Shown here: piece after piece, positions 8,253 to 17,258 of the stretch | How positions within the stretch are numbered: the first letter of the stretch is position 1 | Layout: each line of letters begins with the position of its first letter | Source of the DNA: a bacterium | GTDB taxonomy: Bacteria > Bacillota > Clostridia > Christensenellales > Aristaeellaceae | Assembly: GCA_004563405.1 (NCBI GenBank) | Contig: SFTH01000006.1 | Coordinates: 1-64,000, forward strand | Length of the DNA: 64,000 bases | Direction: 5' to 3' | The notes under the pieces: model-generated | The model's input: the letters and a program-made list of their open reading frames with translations, nothing else | Database searches by the model: none | What the model was told of the DNA's origin: nothing | Position numbers and translations under genes: made by a program

Positions 8253-10736
8253 ATGTCAAAATCCAAATGGAACCCGAATGCCATTTACATATCCGAGCGC
8301 CTGCAGGAGAGTCTGCGGCCCATCTCCCACAGCACGATGACCGCCATTGTCGCCCCGATGGGATACGGAAAAACGACGGCGGTCAACTGGTATCTGGCCG
8401 AGCGCGCCAGGGCGGAGGCATTGAAGATCATCCGCATCAGCGTCTATGCCGACAATCCCGCGATCTTCTGGAAGAGCGTGCAGGACGCCTTTGCCCATGC
8501 GGGGCTCGATTTCCTGCGCGACTACCCCTGCCCCGGCGATGCGGCGGGCAGCAGCATGCTGGCGGACGATCTCTGTCATGCGCTGGCGGGAGAAACGCCC
8601 TATTATATCTTCATTGACGATTTTCACCTGCTGAAGGATCCGCGCATTTCCGGTTTCCTCTGTGCGCTCGCCAACCGGCTGCCCGGCAATGTGCATCTCA
8701 TCGTCGCCAGCCGGGACCGGTTCCTGCCCGCCGGGGAAGTTGTCCGGCTGGGAAGCCGTATCCATCAGATCGGCACGGAGCAGTTGCGGCTGAACCGCGC
8801 GGAGCTCGCCGTCTATGCCCACAGGTGCGGAGTGGATCTCTCCGAGGCACAGATCGAACGCCTGCTCCATTCCAGCGACGGCTGGTTCTCTGCGATCTAT
8901 CTGAACCTGCGGACGCTATCGGAGCGCGGGGCGCTGCCCGACCGCAATTCTGACATTTACGCCATGTTCACCGCGGCCATGATCGACCCGCTTCCCGAAA
9001 GACAGCGGATCTTCCTGGCGGTCATGGGGCTCGCCGATGAGTTTACCGCGGAGATGGCGCGCTTCATCACCGGGGACGCCGATGCGGAACAGCGGATCGC
9101 CGTACTGACCGAGCAGAACGCGTTTGTAAAATGCCTGCCGGACGGCGTGACCTTTCGCTTCCATCACATGATGAAGGAATGTGCGGAGCGGACGTTCCTG
9201 ACGCTGGAAAAGGAAAGGCGAAGGGCGTATCGCAGAAATTACGGCGCATGGTACGAGGATCACCGGCAATATCTTCATGCAATCGCGGCCTACCGGCAGA
9301 GCGAGGATTATGACGCGCTGCTGCGCGTGATTCAAAGGGACGCCGGCATACTGCTCTCGTCCCTGCATCCGGAAGCGGTGCTGGAGATGATGGACGCGTG
9401 CCCGGTGTCCGTGCTGAAGGCGCATCCGCTGGCGATTCTGGTGCTGATGCGCTGCATGTTCAACTGGCGGATGATTCCGAAGATGATGGAGCTGAAGTCG
9501 CTCCTTCTCGCCTCCATCGAGGAGCAGCCGGACATGCCCTCCGATGCGCGCGGCAATCTTCTGGGAGAATGTGATCTCATCATGAGCTTCCTCTGCTACA
9601 ATGACATCAGCGCCATGAGCCGCCTGCACCGCAGCGCCAGCGCACAGATGTCCCGCCCCGCCCTCAGCATCCACAAGAGCGGCGGCTGGACGTTTGGCTC
9701 TCCATCGGTGCTGATGATGTTCTACCGCGCGCCGGGCGAGCTGGAGCATGAGCTTGCCGAGATGGACGAATCCATGCCCCACTATTACCGGATCACCGAC
9801 GGCCACGGGCAGGGCGCAGAGAGAATCATGCGGGCAGAGGCGGCATACATGCAGGGCCGCTTCACGGACGCGTGCATTGCTCTGGAGGGCGCCTATGCGC
9901 AGATCGAGGGCAACGGACAGGAGAACATGGCGCTCTGCTGTGATTTTCTGGCATGGAGGCTCGCCCTGTATGCGGAGGTGGAACAGAGATGCTCCTTTAA
10001 GGAGCGCTATGCCGCGCTATTGCGCCAGCACAACGCCGCATGGATCAATATCTGGTCTGCGATCAGCGCTTACGTCCACGCCCTGACCGGCGAGACAGAA
10101 AGCATCCCGGAGCTCTTCGGCGCGCACAGGCTCTCCTCTGCCAACATACTCGCCCCGGGAAGGCCGATGATCGAGATGATCGAGAACCAGGTGTACCTTG
10201 CCCAGGGCGCGTATGCCAAGGTGATCGGGCGCAGCGAGGGGCTGTTGTCGCTGTGCGAGGGGATGCACTATGCGCTGGTCGCGCTGCACATCCACATTCA
10301 GACCGCGGCGGCCTATGAGATGCTGGGAAAGTCCGCGGAGGCACATGCGTGCATCGCACGGGCGCTCGCCGACGCCGCGCCGGACGGCCTCGTGATGCCG
10401 TTTGTGGAAAACTATGACGCGCTGAGGCCGATACTGGCGAGGGAAACCGCGAACGGTCTGGTCGAAAGGATCATCGATTTGGGCGAGGCGACAAGGGCGC
10501 GAAGGGCGGCCATGGCCCGTCCCGCCGCGTTCAACGCGCTGACGCAGCGGGAAGCTGAGATCGTTCACCTGATGGCGCAGCGGCTCTCCAACCGGGAGAT
10601 CGCGGAAAGGCTGTTTCTCTCCGAGGGCAGCGTCAAGCAGTATGTGAACCGGATTTACTCCAAGCTCCAAATCGGAGGCGAGACCCGGACGAAGCGAAAG
10701 CAACTGCTGGCCCTGCTTCAGGAGACAAAAAAGTAA
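8253..10736 (+). CDS. LuxR-family ATP-dependent regulator (MalT/LAL-like)
   Basis: An 827-residue STAND-type activator. An N-terminal NTPase has P-loop MGYGKTT near 36-42 and a Walker B-like stretch YYIFIDDFHLL. A long helical, TPR-like middle follows, and the C-terminal 65 residues are a LuxR/GerE helix-turn-helix (LTQREAEIVHLMAQ, then NREIAERLFLSEGSVKQYV). The family's usual size is 800-900 residues. Start ATG 8253 follows GGAGG. MalT-type proteins oligomerise on binding an inducer and ATP; the inducer cannot be read here. The next gene (10835) encodes a secreted protein and begins 98 bases downstream with its own likely -10, so it is a candidate target. Confidence 0.9.
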   Translation: MSKSKWNPNAIYISERLQESLRPISHSTMTAIVAPMGYGKTTAVNWYLAERARAEALKIIRISVYADNPAIFWKSVQDAFAHAGLDFLRDYPCPGDAAGSSMLADDLCHALAGETPYYIFIDDFHLLKDPRISGFLCALANRLPGNVHLIVASRDRFLPAGEVVRLGSRIHQIGTEQLRLNRAELAVYAHRCGVDLSEAQIERLLHSSDGWFSAIYLNLRTLSERGALPDRNSDIYAMFTAAMIDPLPERQRIFLAVMGLADEFTAEMARFITGDADAEQRIAVLTEQNAFVKCLPDGVTFRFHHMMKECAERTFLTLEKERRRAYRRNYGAWYEDHRQYLHAIAAYRQSEDYDALLRVIQRDAGILLSSLHPEAVLEMMDACPVSVLKAHPLAILVLMRCMFNWRMIPKMMELKSLLLASIEEQPDMPSDARGNLLGECDLIMSFLCYNDISAMSRLHRSASAQMSRPALSIHKSGGWTFGSPSVLMMFYRAPGELEHELAEMDESMPHYYRITDGHGQGAERIMRAEAAYMQGRFTDACIALEGAYAQIEGNGQENMALCCDFLAWRLALYAEVEQRCSFKERYAALLRQHNAAWINIWSAISAYVHALTGETESIPELFGAHRLSSANILAPGRPMIEMIENQVYLAQGAYAKVIGRSEGLLSLCEGMHYALVALHIHIQTAAAYEMLGKSAEAHACIARALADAAPDGLVMPFVENYDALRPILARETANGLVERIIDLGEATRARRAAMARPAAFNALTQREAEIVHLMAQRLSNREIAERLFLSEGSVKQYVNRIYSKLQIGGETRTKRKQLLALLQETKK

Positions 10737-10786
10737 CCTCTGGTTAATAGCCGTCGTTTGCAATTCTCCGTACAATAGAAATATGC

Positions 10787-10792
10787 TATACT
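10787..10792 (+). promoter_or_regulatory. Probable extended -10 of the 10835 gene
   Basis: TGCTATACT carries the TGN extension before TATACT; the -35 (TTCTCC at 10764) is poor, as expected for an activator-dependent or extended -10 promoter. Confidence 0.4.
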
Positions 10793-10834
10793 TGGTTTCA
10801 ATAGTAACATATTGTATTGGAGGGAAGAATCGGC

Positions 10835-12145
10835 ATGAAGAAAAAAGCATTGGCAATCATCCTGGCTCTTGTAATCGCCATCGCAATGTCTGCGGCCCCG
10901 GTCTGTGCAGAGGAACTGTGGGAAGCACAGGGCCCCAGCTGCGTTTTGACATCCGGTGTGCAGTACGCGGGCATGGTGTCGCTGCGCAATGATTCCTCCT
11001 GGAACGGCGGCTACTACTATTCGGACATGACCGAGGACGGAATTACGGTGATCGTGAACTGCTGCGCGGCGAACGACGGAGACCTCGATACCAGCGCTGC
11101 GTTCCGGAAAGCGTTCGCCGAAATGGTGAGCGAAGGCGAGGTCATGGATTATCAGGACAGTCAGAATCAGAACCTCACGATGAAATTCACCTACCCGGTC
11201 TATGATCTCTCCTTTACGACGGGTGCAAATGAGGATACCCGCGTGTGGAAGATGGTCTTTTTCCAGACAGATACCCACACCTACGCGTACGCATTCGAGA
11301 TCAGTGCGGATTTTGCGGAGGACATGGAAGCGGAATACTGGAATGCGGTGGACACCCTCGATTGGATTGATCTTTCAGATTACGAGACCGGAGATGCGGA
11401 TGATGTTCCCAGCGCCAGCGGCGAAAGCCTGGAGGACTTCATCGCCTACTTTGACAGTTGGTATCTGTACGGGGATCTGAACGAGGAGAGCATCACGCTC
11501 TACGGCGACGGAACCTGGGAATACCGCAATGCACTCAATGAGGACGGCACCGGCGGATATCTCTTCGACGAGGGCACGTTTGAAACCTCCGGAACGGACG
11601 CGTTGCAGCTTTACTCCGCCGACGGAAGCCATGTGGCGGATGTGTACCTGAACGAATACGGCGATCTGACGCTCACGCCCGTCGAACCGGGCTATGCGAA
11701 CTTCTACGAGAATACCATCTTTGTCAGATCGTCCGAGTCCGTCTCCCTGGTGGAGTATGATTCAGGCGCGGATTACGATCCCAGCGCCGAGGGCGAGAGC
11801 CTGGAGGACTTCATCGCCTTCTTTGACCGCTGGTATCAGTATGGAGATCTGAACGCGGAGAGCATCTGGCTCTACGGCGACGGAACCTGGGAGATCTACA
11901 ATTCAATCAACGAGGACGGCACCGGCGGATATCTCTTTGACTCCGGTACGTTCGTCACCTCCGGAACGCGTGTGCTGCAGCTGTATTCCTCCGACGGAAG
12001 CTATGTGGCAGATGTGAGCCTGGACGAATATGGCGATTTGATGCTCACGCCCGTGGTTCCGGAATACGGCAGCTTTTATGCGGACGCCGCCTTCATCCGT
12101 GAGTCCGAGTCCGTCGCCTATGAGGCGCAGACGGTCGGAGAATGA
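10835..12145 (+). CDS. Secreted protein with duplicated about 110-residue domain
   Basis: A 436-residue exported protein. Start ATG 10835 is preceded by GGAGGG; an in-frame TTG at 10817 is not used because the signal peptide (KKKALAIILALVIAIAMSAA) begins at 10835. Residues about 25-190 form one domain. Then two tandem copies of a module follow, each beginning GESLEDFIA and containing LYGDGTWE, NEDGTGGYLFD and GDLxLTPV. The copies are roughly 70 percent identical by eye. The acidic, aromatic and Gly-rich composition suggests beta-sheet modules. I do not recognise a family. It may be controlled by the adjacent MalT-like regulator. Confidence 0.75.
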   Translation: MKKKALAIILALVIAIAMSAAPVCAEELWEAQGPSCVLTSGVQYAGMVSLRNDSSWNGGYYYSDMTEDGITVIVNCCAANDGDLDTSAAFRKAFAEMVSEGEVMDYQDSQNQNLTMKFTYPVYDLSFTTGANEDTRVWKMVFFQTDTHTYAYAFEISADFAEDMEAEYWNAVDTLDWIDLSDYETGDADDVPSASGESLEDFIAYFDSWYLYGDLNEESITLYGDGTWEYRNALNEDGTGGYLFDEGTFETSGTDALQLYSADGSHVADVYLNEYGDLTLTPVEPGYANFYENTIFVRSSESVSLVEYDSGADYDPSAEGESLEDFIAFFDRWYQYGDLNAESIWLYGDGTWEIYNSINEDGTGGYLFDSGTFVTSGTRVLQLYSSDGSYVADVSLDEYGDLMLTPVVPEYGSFYADAAFIRESESVAYEAQTVGE

Positions 12146-12549
12146 AGCGGCAATTCCATTTCGGACCATCAAGCGAGGCCCAGCCGGAAACGACTGACGT
12201 AAGGGGGCTTCCATCGACCGCTGCGGTCGGCCCCGGCGACGCCGTTGCAGTGGGGAGCCGCGCTGCGCTCCATGTGGAGTGTGGTTCAGCGCGGCCTTCC
12301 TCCGGCAGAGCGCCCACGGCGATCTGACCGGCGCAAGGGGCAATTGAGAGTTGAAACCAACTGTCCGCGACACATTTCCGCAACGCCGGCTGGCGCACTG
12401 CTCAGTCGTCCCGCCCGGTGCAGCCAGCCTGCGCCGGGCGGTGTGCGCGGTGGCGGAGGCGCGCGCACGGAATCTGTCCATGGGATTCCTTCGCCCTGAC
12501 AGCCCGGCGCACAGGCCGTCCCCCACAATTCAAAAGAGGAGGAAACGAC
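12146..12549. other. GC-rich intergenic region without a credible gene
   Basis: About 400 bases. A 13-pair stem with one wobble pair lies at 12411-12441 (arms CCGCCCGG.GCAG / CTGC.CCGGGCGG) and a small AGTTG/CAACT hairpin near 12349-12362. The open frames crossing it lack ribosome-binding sites. A structured RNA, repeat relic or leader of lemA are possible. Confidence 0.5.
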
Positions 12550-13098
12550 ATGGCTATCCTGATCCCGGTCGCCCTTGTGATTCTGCTCGTGATCTGGGGC
12601 GTTGTCACCTACAACCGACTGGTCACCGAGCGTCTGAAGGTGCGGACCCAGTGGAGCCAGATTGACGTGGTGCTCAAGCAGCGCTTTGATCTGATCCCCA
12701 ACCTGGTGGAAACGGTGAAGGGCTATTGCGCCCACGAGAAGGAGGCGCTGCAAGCGGTTACCGACGCCCGGAGCAGATATTGCTCCGCGGCGGATGCGCA
12801 GGGTCAGATGCGCGCAAGCGCAGAGCTGTCCGGCGCGATGGGCCGCCTCATGGCCGTGGCGGAGTCCTACCCGGAGCTGAAGGCAAACCAGAATTTCCTG
12901 CATCTGCAGCAGCAGCTCTCCGGAATGGAGGAAAAGCTGGCGAATTATCGCCAGTTCTACAACGACACCGTCCTGCGCTATGACAGGCTGCTCGAAACGG
13001 TTCCCACCAGTCTGATTGCGAAGATGTTCCACTTCGAGCGCGCGGAATTCTTCCAGGTGGAGGCGTCTGAAAGGGCGAAAGTAGACGTCCGGTTCTGA
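12550..13098 (+). CDS. lemA: LemA family protein
   Basis: A 182-residue membrane protein with one N-terminal helix (MAILIPVALVILLVIWGVV) followed by the LemA helical domain. The family signature is clear: YNRLVTERLKVRTQWSQIDV, QRFDLIPNLVETVKGY and YNDTVLRYDRLLETVPTSLI. Start ATG 12550 follows GAGGAGG. Its exact role is unknown. The DUF2207 protein that usually accompanies LemA is encoded 30 bases downstream, so the two are almost certainly co-transcribed and probably act together at the membrane. Confidence 0.93.
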   Translation: MAILIPVALVILLVIWGVVTYNRLVTERLKVRTQWSQIDVVLKQRFDLIPNLVETVKGYCAHEKEALQAVTDARSRYCSAADAQGQMRASAELSGAMGRLMAVAESYPELKANQNFLHLQQQLSGMEEKLANYRQFYNDTVLRYDRLLETVPTSLIAKMFHFERAEFFQVEASERAKVDVRF

Positions 13099-13128
13099 TC
13101 CGGATTTGAGATGAAAGGAGGCTGCTCT

Positions 13129-15252
13129 ATGGGCCGTTCTTTGCACAGAATTCGATGCCTTCTGCTGTTCGCGCTGGCGATTTGCATGTTCCCGCTGGCC
13201 GCATGGGCAGAGGAAGGCAGCGCGACGCTGAATACGCTGCACTTTGACATTGCGCTGCAGGAGGATGGAAGCGCGCTGGTCACCGAGACGCGGAAGGTCG
13301 TGTTCAGCGGCGACCGCGAATTTACCCGCTATGGGGTGAACAATACCTTCACCGGCCCCCGGACGTTCCGCGACTGGCAGGTCACAATGGATGAGACGCC
13401 CCTGTCGCAGCTGGATGCGCCGGACAACGAAAACCGCCCCGAGAACAGCTTTGCGGTGGAGGAGGGCGAAGCAGAAAACACCGTCTACATCTACTACCGG
13501 CAGCAGGGCGACGGCGTGCGCGTCTTTCGGATCAGTTACCGCATAGAGAACGCCGTAAAGCTCTACTCCGACGTGGGCGAGTTCTCCTGGAACCTGACCG
13601 GCGAGAGCGGCATTTCCGACATCGGCACGCTCACCGCCACAGTGACCGTGCCTGAGGGCTGCCCGACGGAGGACTTCCGCATCTGGGCCCACGGGCCGCT
13701 TAACGGCAACTTTGACAAGCAGCCGGACGGCTCCGCGTTTCTGGAGGTGGAAAACGTTGCGCTGGGGACGATCGTCGACATCCGCTGCACCCTGCCCGCA
13801 GACTGCCTCACCGGCGGCTGGGCGCAGGAGGGCGAGGCGCTCGACGCAATTCTTGCGAAGGAACAGGAGCTGAGCGACAGCGCAAACGCCAAGCGGGAGG
13901 AAGAGGCGCGCGCGCAGGCGGAGCGGGACGCCTATTGGGAGGCCTACTACGCCGAGCAGGAGATCAAGCGGGCCGAGCGGATCGCCTGGGGGGAGGAGCA
14001 TCCCGTCCAGAGCTCCATTCAGTACTTCTGCGAGGATCTGTTCGACGCCGTCTACGACAACATTCCCGAATCTCCCATGACGGCCGCCGCGGTCCTCGCC
14101 GTGTGCATCTTTGCACTCGCCGCAATCTGGGGAAGGCTCCGGCGCGATCCGAAAAAGCTCCGGCACGTCCCCGCCCAGTCGCCCCAGTATTACCGGGATC
14201 TGCCGGACGACCGCCCGGCCCCGGCCGTGGACCGGCTGGTGCACTTCTACGATTGCAAACCCGAAGTCTCCCGGCAGATTTCGGCGACGCTGCTGGAGCT
14301 GAACCTGAAGGGACTGGTGCGCTTCAGGACGGTCGACGGGGATGTGGATCTTGTTCTGGATGCGCAGCGGGGCGAGGCGCTGTTCCCGTCCCCCGCGCCG
14401 GAGGAGCCGGACCAGAACCATGCGCCGGATTATCAGGAAACCCTGTGGCATTTTCTGTTGAATGCGGCCGGCGAAAGCGACCGGATCACCATGAAGGAGC
14501 TCAAGGCGTATATTCAGGGCAATCAGGAGGCGGCCTACAAATTCCGCAGGGACTTTGTGTACGCCGTGGCAGAGGATCACAAAAAGAGGATTACGACGCA
14601 GCGCGTGAAGAGGCCCTTCTTTGGTGAAAAAAAGCGCTCGCTACTCTTCCCCGTGGTCGTGGGCGTCCTTGTGACGCTGGTCTTAATGGGCGCCTCGCTG
14701 TATGTCGGCGTCGCGCCTGGCGAATCCCTTGTATACGGCGTGTTCGGCCTTTTGCTGGCGGCGATCGCGCTCGTCGTCTTCCAGCTGGGAAGGCGGTTCG
14801 GGCAGGGACGCTGCATCATTCTGGATCAGCAGTCGGAGGACGATCTGGCTCTGTGGGAGGCCTTCGGACGCTTCCTGGACGATTTCACGACCTTTGAGGA
14901 CAAGGAGCTGCCGGAGTTTTCCGTGTGGCGGGAGTACATGGTCTATGCCGTCGCGATGGGCCGCGGCCAGAAGCTGGCCCAGGCGCTGAGCGCGAAGTAT
15001 CCCGAATCCTTCTCCGCAGAGGCGCCCGGCGCCGAGGACGAGTTGACCCGCCTGATGCGGGAGATGGAGTTCTACAGACTGATGGAGTCCATCAGCCAGG
15101 ACGTCGCCCAGGCCAGGCAGCCCAGCGCCCCCTCGTCCAGCTCCGACAGCGACTGGATCGACAACTGGAGCGACGGCGGTGGCGGCGGCGGCGGTTTCTC
15201 CGATTCCGACGGCGGCAGCGACAGCGGAAGCGGCGGCGACTTCATCGATTGA
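13129..15252 (+). CDS. DUF2207 domain membrane protein
   Basis: A 707-residue protein. Start ATG 13129 follows AAAGGAGG; the ATG at 13111 is part of that site. A signal peptide ends near residue 25 (AWA), followed by an exported beta-rich domain typical of DUF2207, a charged helical stretch, and a membrane helix (TAAAVLAVCIFALAAIWG). A cytoplasmic segment leads to two more helices (LLFPVVVGVLVTLVLMG and YGVFGLLLAAIALVVF). The C-terminus is a Ser/Gly tail (DGGGGGGGFSDSDGG), a common ending for this family. It lies directly after lemA, the standard pairing. Molecular function is unknown. Confidence 0.9.
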   Translation: MGRSLHRIRCLLLFALAICMFPLAAWAEEGSATLNTLHFDIALQEDGSALVTETRKVVFSGDREFTRYGVNNTFTGPRTFRDWQVTMDETPLSQLDAPDNENRPENSFAVEEGEAENTVYIYYRQQGDGVRVFRISYRIENAVKLYSDVGEFSWNLTGESGISDIGTLTATVTVPEGCPTEDFRIWAHGPLNGNFDKQPDGSAFLEVENVALGTIVDIRCTLPADCLTGGWAQEGEALDAILAKEQELSDSANAKREEEARAQAERDAYWEAYYAEQEIKRAERIAWGEEHPVQSSIQYFCEDLFDAVYDNIPESPMTAAAVLAVCIFALAAIWGRLRRDPKKLRHVPAQSPQYYRDLPDDRPAPAVDRLVHFYDCKPEVSRQISATLLELNLKGLVRFRTVDGDVDLVLDAQRGEALFPSPAPEEPDQNHAPDYQETLWHFLLNAAGESDRITMKELKAYIQGNQEAAYKFRRDFVYAVAEDHKKRITTQRVKRPFFGEKKRSLLFPVVVGVLVTLVLMGASLYVGVAPGESLVYGVFGLLLAAIALVVFQLGRRFGQGRCIILDQQSEDDLALWEAFGRFLDDFTTFEDKELPEFSVWREYMVYAVAMGRGQKLAQALSAKYPESFSAEAPGAEDELTRLMREMEFYRLMESISQDVAQARQPSAPSSSSDSDWIDNWSDGGGGGGGFSDSDGGSDSGSGGDFID

Positions 15253-15310
15253 AAAACATCCAGCGCAAGCGTTGACGAAAGCGCCGCTTGCGCTGAAAGG
15301 CAGGAGCGCA

Positions 15311-15366
15311 AAAGACTCAGGCAGGGCGGATTCAAATTCCCGGAATCCCGCCTTGCCTGAGTCTTT
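15311..15366. terminator. Bidirectional terminator between DUF2207 and deoR-like genes
   Basis: A long stem with arms AAAGACTCAGGCA / TGCCTGAGTCTTT extended inward by GGGCGGATTC / GAATCCCGCC, followed by CTTTTC. It lies between convergent genes. Confidence 0.85.
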
Positions 15367-15459
15367 CTTTTCATTGCTGCGCGCGCTTTGCCGTCCGTCC
15401 GGCAAATGCGCCGCCGACGATCACATTGCGTATCGGCAGACATCCGCATGTGGCCGGGG

Positions 15460-16227
15460 TCACAGGATGTTCAGCCCCGGGATGTGCCACTCGCCGCCGA
15501 GCCTTGCGTCGGTGATCAAGGTGCGTACCTCCGACAGCGGGGCGATGCCGAAGAAGGAGGTTACGTCAATTTTGCTGTGATCCACCAGCAGCGCGGAGTG
15601 CTCGCTGCGCTGGATCAACAGCTTGCGAAAGAAGGCTTCCTCCTCCGTGGTATCGGTCAGTCCGTTTTTCAGACTCACGCCCCTGCAGGAGAAAAAGGCG
15701 TAGTCGAAATGGAACAGCGAGAGGTTCTGAAGCGCGATGGGACCGACGTAGGATAGGCTGTTGCCGCCCAGGCAGCCGCCCACGCAGAAAATCTGCGCGT
15801 CCTTCAGCCGGGACAACTGCAGGCTGGTCTGCGCGCCGTCGGTCACGATGCGCAGATTCCGCCTGTTCTCCAGAAAGGGCGTCATCATTGTGGCCGTGGA
15901 GGAGGAATCAATGAATATGGTGTTGCCGTCCTTCACCATCCCCGCCGCCTTGCGCGCGAGCTCCCGCTTGACTTCCCGAAAGGCGGTTTCGCGCACATAC
16001 AGCGGGATCTCCGCCTTAAGCCCCTCCATCGCCGCCGCGCCGCCGTGCACGCGAGTGATCTGCCCCGCCCGGGCCAGCGCGTTCAGATCGCGCCGGACGG
16101 TGGCCTCGTGCAGGTAGAAGGCCTCCGAGAGCTGCCTGACCGAGGCGCTGCCGTGGCGGTTGACGAACTCCAGTATCTGCTGCTGCCGCTGAAAGGGCGT
16201 GAGGTTGCTCTGTTCAATATTGTTCAT
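15460..16227 (-). CDS. DeoR/GlpR family repressor of the glycyl-radical cluster
   Basis: A 255-residue DeoR-type regulator. The N-terminal helix-turn-helix (QQQILEFVNRHGSASVRQLS, then HEATVRRDLNALARAGQITR) is followed by the family hallmark VHGGA and a sugar-phosphate-sensing domain with IFIDSSSTATMM. DeoR regulators usually respond to phosphorylated sugars or polyols. It is divergent from the glycyl-radical activase, enzyme and dehydrogenase genes, and two palindromes lie in the 121-base gap, so local repression relieved by a substrate-derived phosphate is the simplest reading. Start ATG 16227 was chosen because it begins the family N-terminus. Confidence 0.9.
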   Translation of the reverse strand: MNNIEQSNLTPFQRQQQILEFVNRHGSASVRQLSEAFYLHEATVRRDLNALARAGQITRVHGGAAAMEGLKAEIPLYVRETAFREVKRELARKAAGMVKDGNTIFIDSSSTATMMTPFLENRRNLRIVTDGAQTSLQLSRLKDAQIFCVGGCLGGNSLSYVGPIALQNLSLFHFDYAFFSCRGVSLKNGLTDTTEEEAFFRKLLIQRSEHSALLVDHSKIDVTSFFGIAPLSEVRTLITDARLGGEWHIPGLNIL

Positions 16228-16247
16228 TTTAACCGCCTCAAACGTTC

Positions 16248-16262
16248 ATAAATGTCATTTAT
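16248..16262. promoter_or_regulatory. Perfect palindrome upstream of the deoR-like gene
   Basis: ATAAATG-T-CATTTAT, 7-base arms around one base, 21 bases before the repressor's start codon. Probable autoregulatory operator. Confidence 0.5.
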
Positions 16263-16281
16263 ACCATTTTATCGCCAGTTA

Positions 16282-16310
16282 TTGACGTATTTCGTCAATT
16301 ATCATACAAT
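16282..16310 (+). promoter_or_regulatory. Promoter of the glycyl-radical operon with overlapping operator
   Basis: TTGACG (16282-16287), 17 bases, TACAAT (16305-16310). The -35 is the left arm of a perfect inverted repeat TTGACG-TATTT-CGTCAA (16282-16298), positioned for repression by the divergent DeoR-type protein. Confidence 0.75.
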
Positions 16311-16348
16311 AGTGCCCGTAAAGCTGTCAAGTGGTTTTGAGGTGCGCA

Positions 16349-17242
16349 ATGATCGGACACATCTTCAACATCCAGAAGTTTTCCCTGCACGACGGACCGG
16401 GCATACGGACAACGGTCTTCTTCAAGGGCTGCAACCTGAGATGCAGCTGGTGCGCCAATCCCGAATCCCAGCAGATGCGCGCCCAGCTCACGCTGGATCG
16501 GGAAAAGTGCATAGGCTGCGGCAGTTGCGCGTCCCTGTGCCCCGCAAAGGCCCGCGCGCTGTCCGGCGGCTTCCCCGCGGTGGACGCCGGAGCGTGCACG
16601 CTCTGCGGGCACTGTTTGGAGGCGTGCCCCACCCGGGCCATCGGCAGGGAGGGAAGCGAGATGACTGTGGAGGAGGTCCTGGCCGAGGTGCTGAAGGATG
16701 AAGCCTTTTACCGGCAGTCCGGCGGCGGCGTCACCTTTTCCGGCGGCGAACCGCTGCTCCAGATAGAGTTTGCCACCGCGCTGGCCCGAGCCCTGCACGA
16801 AAGCGGCGTTTCGGTCGCCATTGAGACTGCGGCGGCCATTCCCGGAGAGCGCTTCCGGGCGTTTTTGCGGGAGATAGACTATGTGCACATAGATCTGAAG
16901 CACTACGACAGCGCCCGCCATCGCGCCGGAACCAGCCTGGGAAATGAACAGATTCTGGAGAACATCTGCGCCGTCCGCGACAGCGGCCTGCCCTACCTGG
17001 TGCGAATTCCGGTGATTCCGGGCTTCAACGCGAGTCCGGAGGATGCGCAGGGCTTTGCAAAGCTGCTCGCGTCCCTCCGAGTCGATCGCGTTCAGCTGCT
17101 GCCCTTTCATCAGCTGGGCGAGCGGAAATACAGCCTGCTGGGCAGGGCGTACGCCCATGCCGGTCAGGCGCAGCTGCACAAAGAGGATTTAAAGCAATAC
17201 CGGCAAATCATGCTCCGGCACGGACTGGATGCACAGCTCTGA
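16349..17242 (+). CDS. Glycyl-radical enzyme activating protein (radical SAM)
   Basis: A 297-residue radical SAM activase that installs the glycyl radical in the enzyme encoded next. The SAM-cluster cysteines are C28, C32 and C35 (GCNLRCSWC). Two inserted ferredoxin-type clusters follow, CIGCGSCASLCP (from residue 54) and CTLCGHCLEACP (from residue 83), then SGGGVTFSGGEPLLQ. The two extra clusters are typical of activases for dehydratase-type glycyl-radical enzymes rather than of pyruvate formate-lyase. ATG 16349 follows GAGGTG; the upstream GTG at 16331 is not needed. The enzyme gene starts 16 bases after the stop. Confidence 0.93.
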   Translation: MIGHIFNIQKFSLHDGPGIRTTVFFKGCNLRCSWCANPESQQMRAQLTLDREKCIGCGSCASLCPAKARALSGGFPAVDAGACTLCGHCLEACPTRAIGREGSEMTVEEVLAEVLKDEAFYRQSGGGVTFSGGEPLLQIEFATALARALHESGVSVAIETAAAIPGERFRAFLREIDYVHIDLKHYDSARHRAGTSLGNEQILENICAVRDSGLPYLVRIPVIPGFNASPEDAQGFAKLLASLRVDRVQLLPFHQLGERKYSLLGRAYAHAGQAQLHKEDLKQYRQIMLRHGLDAQL

Positions 17243-17258
17243 TTGGAGGAGGAAAAAC

